Part shown: in pieces, positions 5,754 through 7,083 of the stretch | How positions within the stretch are numbered: position 1 is the stretch's first letter | Layout of the letters: every line of letters begins with the position of its first letter | DNA from: JACVRW01 sp034664105 | GTDB lineage: Bacteria > Actinomycetota > Thermoleophilia > Solirubrobacterales > Thermoleophilaceae | Length of the DNA: 7,083 nucleotides | Assembly: GCA_034664105.1 (NCBI GenBank) | Contig: JAXDIH010000038.1 | Span: 1-7,083 of the forward strand | Direction of reading: 5' to 3' | Position numbers and translations under genes: made by a program | The notes under the pieces: model-generated | Told to the model about the DNA's origin: nothing | Databases searched by the model: none | Seen by the model: only the letters and a program-made list of their open reading frames with translations

Positions 5754-6173
5754 CTAGCCGCCGCTCAGCCCGCTCTCGGCGCCCACGGCCTCGATGGCGG
5801 CGTCCCAGCTGGCAAACCCGGTCACGCGCCGGATGCGATCGTCCGCGAACTCGAAGACGTGGCCCCAGTCATGCGTGACGACGATGCCCTCGCGGCCCTC
5901 CACACGCTGCTGAAGCAGCGCGAGCACGTGGTCTCCCACCGCTTCGGTGCGGCTGATCTCGATCGTGAAGTTCTCCCAGAGGCCACGGGCCGCCTCCCAG
6001 TAGCGAAGCGCGCCCGGGTGGCCGCGATACGTGGGACTGAAGTCCGGGTAGATGCCCGAGGTCATCAGCTCGACCTCGGGGTGCATCAGGTCGAGGAACG
6101 TCTGCCGGTCGTCGTCGTTGACCGCCTGGTAGACGCTGCGCACCAGTCCGACGTTTTGCTCGGGCGAGCCCAA
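5754..6173 (-). CDS. NTF2-like / SnoaL-like domain protein
   Basis: A 139-residue single-domain protein of the NTF2/SnoaL alpha+beta barrel superfamily. The N-terminal helices NVGLVRSVYQAVNDDDRQ and FLDLMHPEVEL (26-36) are typical. They are followed by YRGHPGALRYWEAARGLWENF (49-69), DHVLALLQQRVEGR (81-94), and the C-terminal strands VVTHDWGHVFEFADDRIRRVTGFASWDAAIEAVG. His101/Asp102 and the aromatic residues lining the barrel could form a pocket, but the superfamily covers cyclases, isomerases, epoxide hydrolases and non-catalytic binders, so the reaction is not assignable. The start is TTG at 6173: TAGGA (6180-6184) is correctly spaced 6 nt upstream, the N-terminus matches family form, and no ATG or GTG lies in frame nearby. 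It stands 21 bp before the alpha-dioxygenase gene and 51 bp after the CopD-like gene. Inference: it may act on, or bind, the dioxygenase substrate or product. Confidence 0.9.
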   Translation of the reverse strand: MGSPEQNVGLVRSVYQAVNDDDRQTFLDLMHPEVELMTSGIYPDFSPTYRGHPGALRYWEAARGLWENFTIEISRTEAVGDHVLALLQQRVEGREGIVVTHDWGHVFEFADDRIRRVTGFASWDAAIEAVGAESGLSGG

Positions 6174-6179
6174 ACCACG

Positions 6180-6184
6180 TCCTA
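6180..6184 (-). promoter_or_regulatory. Shine-Dalgarno supporting a rare TTG start
   Basis: TAGGA on the minus strand lies 6 nt before TTG at 6173. Overlapping it, TAGGGT (6189-6184) fits a TANNNT -10 pattern, but no matching -35 is visible and the spacing to the start would leave almost no leader. The ribosome-site reading is therefore favoured over an internal promoter. Confidence 0.5.
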
Positions 6185-6224
6185 CCCTAACGCCGCGCAG
6201 AGGCCTTCGTGAGCGATTGCCCTG

Positions 6225-6605
6225 TCAGTGGGCGAGGGCGACGCCCAGCCAGACCACCGCGAGCGATGCGACGAAGATGGCGCCGTCCAGCGCGCGCAGC
6301 TCGGGGCGACGCATGTGCCAGGCGATCAGGGCGCCGATGACGGCCACGAGGGCCAGCTTCAGATGGAGGGTGCCGCTGCCCCACTGGCCGAAGTGGCTCG
6401 CCAGCCCGGCGCCGGTGACCAGCAGCACGACAACCGCGATCAGCGCGCCCCAGCCGAAGCGGCGGGCCATCGCCCGCAGGCGATCCCCCTCTGGTGCCCG
6501 CCGTTCGACCGGCACGACGGCGGCCGCCAGCACGAGCTGACCGCCCACGAAGAACGCCATCGCGAGCAGGTGAATGGCCCGCAGGATCACCCAGCCGTCG
6601 GCCAT
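6225..6605 (-). CDS. CopD-like four-helix integral membrane protein
   Basis: A 126-residue membrane protein with four predicted helices: about 6-31 (WVILRAIHLLAMAFFVGGQL...), 50-70, 79-98 and 106-125. The pattern HLLAMAFFVGGQ at the start of helix 1, a basic cytosolic loop (VERRAPEGDRLRAMARR), WGALIAVVVLLVTGAGLAS, then LHLKLALVAVIGALIAWHMRRP, is that of the CopD-like domain found in copper-resistance and related bacterial membrane proteins. His12, His71, His81 and His97 lie near helix ends and could bind metal or haem; this is inference. ATG at 6605-6603 overlaps the TGA of the upstream regulator by one base (TGATG), so translation is probably coupled. The next gene follows after 51 bp. A copper-transport role is a family guess and is not proven by this fragment-sized, CopD-only protein. 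Confidence 0.8.
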   Translation of the reverse strand: MADGWVILRAIHLLAMAFFVGGQLVLAAAVVPVERRAPEGDRLRAMARRFGWGALIAVVVLLVTGAGLASHFGQWGSGTLHLKLALVAVIGALIAWHMRRPELRALDGAIFVASLAVVWLGVALAH

Positions 6606-7083
6606 CAGTCGCCGGTCTCGGTCAGCCCTTCGATCTCGATCTCGCAGCCGGCGACGTCGGGATCGCGCGGCACGAACCCGACCAGCCGGGCCCTCGGGTC
6701 GAGCACGTCGAGCACCCCCTTCGTGATGCCCCGGTGGAGCGTGCAGACGACCTCCTGGTTCTCCCTCACCGAGTTGCGGTACGGGCAGTTGCGCAGCCGG
6801 CAGCTGAGCCGGCCGGGGGACCGCTCGAAGGCGGGCTGGAAGCCGAGTCCGGTGAGCGTGTCACGCAGCGCGATCTCCGCGGACGGGGCATCCGCGGGAG
6901 CCAGCCCGCGGCCGATCTCCCGGCCCGCGCGCTCGATCTCTCGCAGGCGCCCCGGGCGAGGGGGCGTGGCCCGAGCGAGCCAGCGCGACAGGTCGTCGTA
7001 GGCCCGCGGCGGGGCGCCGCCCGGCTCGGCGTCGGCCGAGACCGACCACTCGTCGCGGGGGCGACCGCGCGGCTGCGGCGCGC
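6605..7083 (-). CDS. COG2345/SufR-like transcriptional regulator, C-terminal part (runs off the right edge)
   Basis: The last 158 residues are visible; the N-terminal winged helix-turn-helix is beyond the window, though GRPRDEWSV near the start resembles the end of its wing. Helical dimerisation-type segments follow (YDDLSRWLARA; LREIERAGREIGRGLA; LRDTLTGLGFQPAFE). The C-terminal part is a cysteine domain: RLSCRLRNCPYRNSVRENQEVVCTLHRGITKGVLDVL ... DVAGCEIEI. The cysteines fall in a C-x4-C-x13-C-x32-C pattern. The NCPYR...VC.LH core and C-x13-C spacing match the Fe-S binding part of SufR and the wider COG2345 actinobacterial regulators, which answer to cluster state, redox or iron. The stop TGA (6607-6605) overlaps the ATG of the CopD-like gene. 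As head of a same-strand run that ends in a haem dioxygenase, it may control that run; this is inference. The frame is read directly from the sequence. Confidence 0.85.
   Translation of the reverse strand, partial: APQPRGRPRDEWSVSADAEPGGAPPRAYDDLSRWLARATPPRPGRLREIERAGREIGRGLAPADAPSAEIALRDTLTGLGFQPAFERSPGRLSCRLRNCPYRNSVRENQEVVCTLHRGITKGVLDVLDPRARLVGFVPRDPDVAGCEIEIEGLTETGD

Noticed and set aside
4725..6212. A 495-codon open frame on the plus strand, antisense to the dioxygenase and NTF2-like genes
   Set aside because: Its translation is low-complexity, rich in Arg, Ala, Val, Gly and Pro with no recognisable motif, as expected from the complement of a G/C-third-position gene. The opposite strand encodes a complete, well-conserved alpha-dioxygenase.
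6174..6224. Internal promoter ahead of the NTF2-like gene
   Set aside because: TAGGGT could be a -10, but it overlaps the Shine-Dalgarno, there is no -35 at the right distance, and CTGACA further up is over 30 bp away. The 51-bp gap shows no terminator either, so co-transcription is simpler.
1..7083. Search for tRNA/rRNA genes, CRISPR repeats, insertion sequences, phage or defence modules
   Set aside because: Nothing seen: no regularly spaced repeats, no cloverleaf-like segments, no transposase or integrase motifs, and almost all bases belong to ordinary metabolic or regulatory genes.

Overview
The window is G+C-rich bacterial DNA (by eye about two thirds G+C or more, with strong G/C third-position bias). 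It is tightly packed: the gaps between genes run from 0 to about 65 bp, and no stretch over 300 bp lacks a gene. The mix of families suggests a high-GC actinobacterium, possibly of the Thermoleophilia/Solirubrobacterales type: a zinc-ribbon/one-TM protein, a stand-alone RAM protein, an M19 dipeptidase, an MBL hydrolase, a COG2345-like regulator and a CopD-like membrane protein. GTG/TTG starts and near-leaderless starts fit this. The taxonomic call is an inference from gene style, not from a marker gene.

Layout, left to right. (1) 1-1187, minus: the N-terminal 395 residues of a multi-PAS sensor whose output domain lies beyond the left edge. (2) 1235-1681, minus: a small zinc-ribbon, single-TM protein just upstream of the sensor on the same strand. 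(3) 1711-1986, plus: a stand-alone Lrp/AsnC-type RAM domain protein, divergent from (2). The roughly 30 bp between their starts holds a perfect 17-bp palindrome. (4) 2006-3184, minus: an M19 'membrane dipeptidase' family protein, convergent with (3) across a 19-bp gap with a small hairpin. (5) 3250-3954, plus: an MBL-fold hydrolase with an altered metal motif (HxHxSH), divergent from (4). (6) 7083-3951, minus: a four-gene unidirectional set consisting of a COG2345/SufR-like Fe-S type regulator (N-terminus off the right edge), a CopD-like four-helix membrane protein, an NTF2/SnoaL-like protein and a fatty-acid alpha-dioxygenase-type haem peroxidase. Genes (5) and (6) end on the same CTAG tetranucleotide.

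The most coherent functional unit is the right-hand set. The peroxidase matches plant alpha-dioxygenases closely at every recalled active-site segment: distal His143, Tyr368 with proximal His371, and the carboxylate-binding pair His300/Thr305. It should therefore 2-hydroperoxidise fatty acids. With an NTF2-like small protein 21 bp upstream and a probable redox/Fe-S-sensing regulator at the head of the run, this looks like a small bacterial oxylipin-type cassette under redox control. The cassette and its control are inference; the enzyme family assignment is well supported. The two lone hydrolases (M19 and MBL) both depart from the usual metal-ligand motif of their family and may be divergent subfamilies. 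I found no tRNA, rRNA, CRISPR array, insertion sequence, or phage or defence module.
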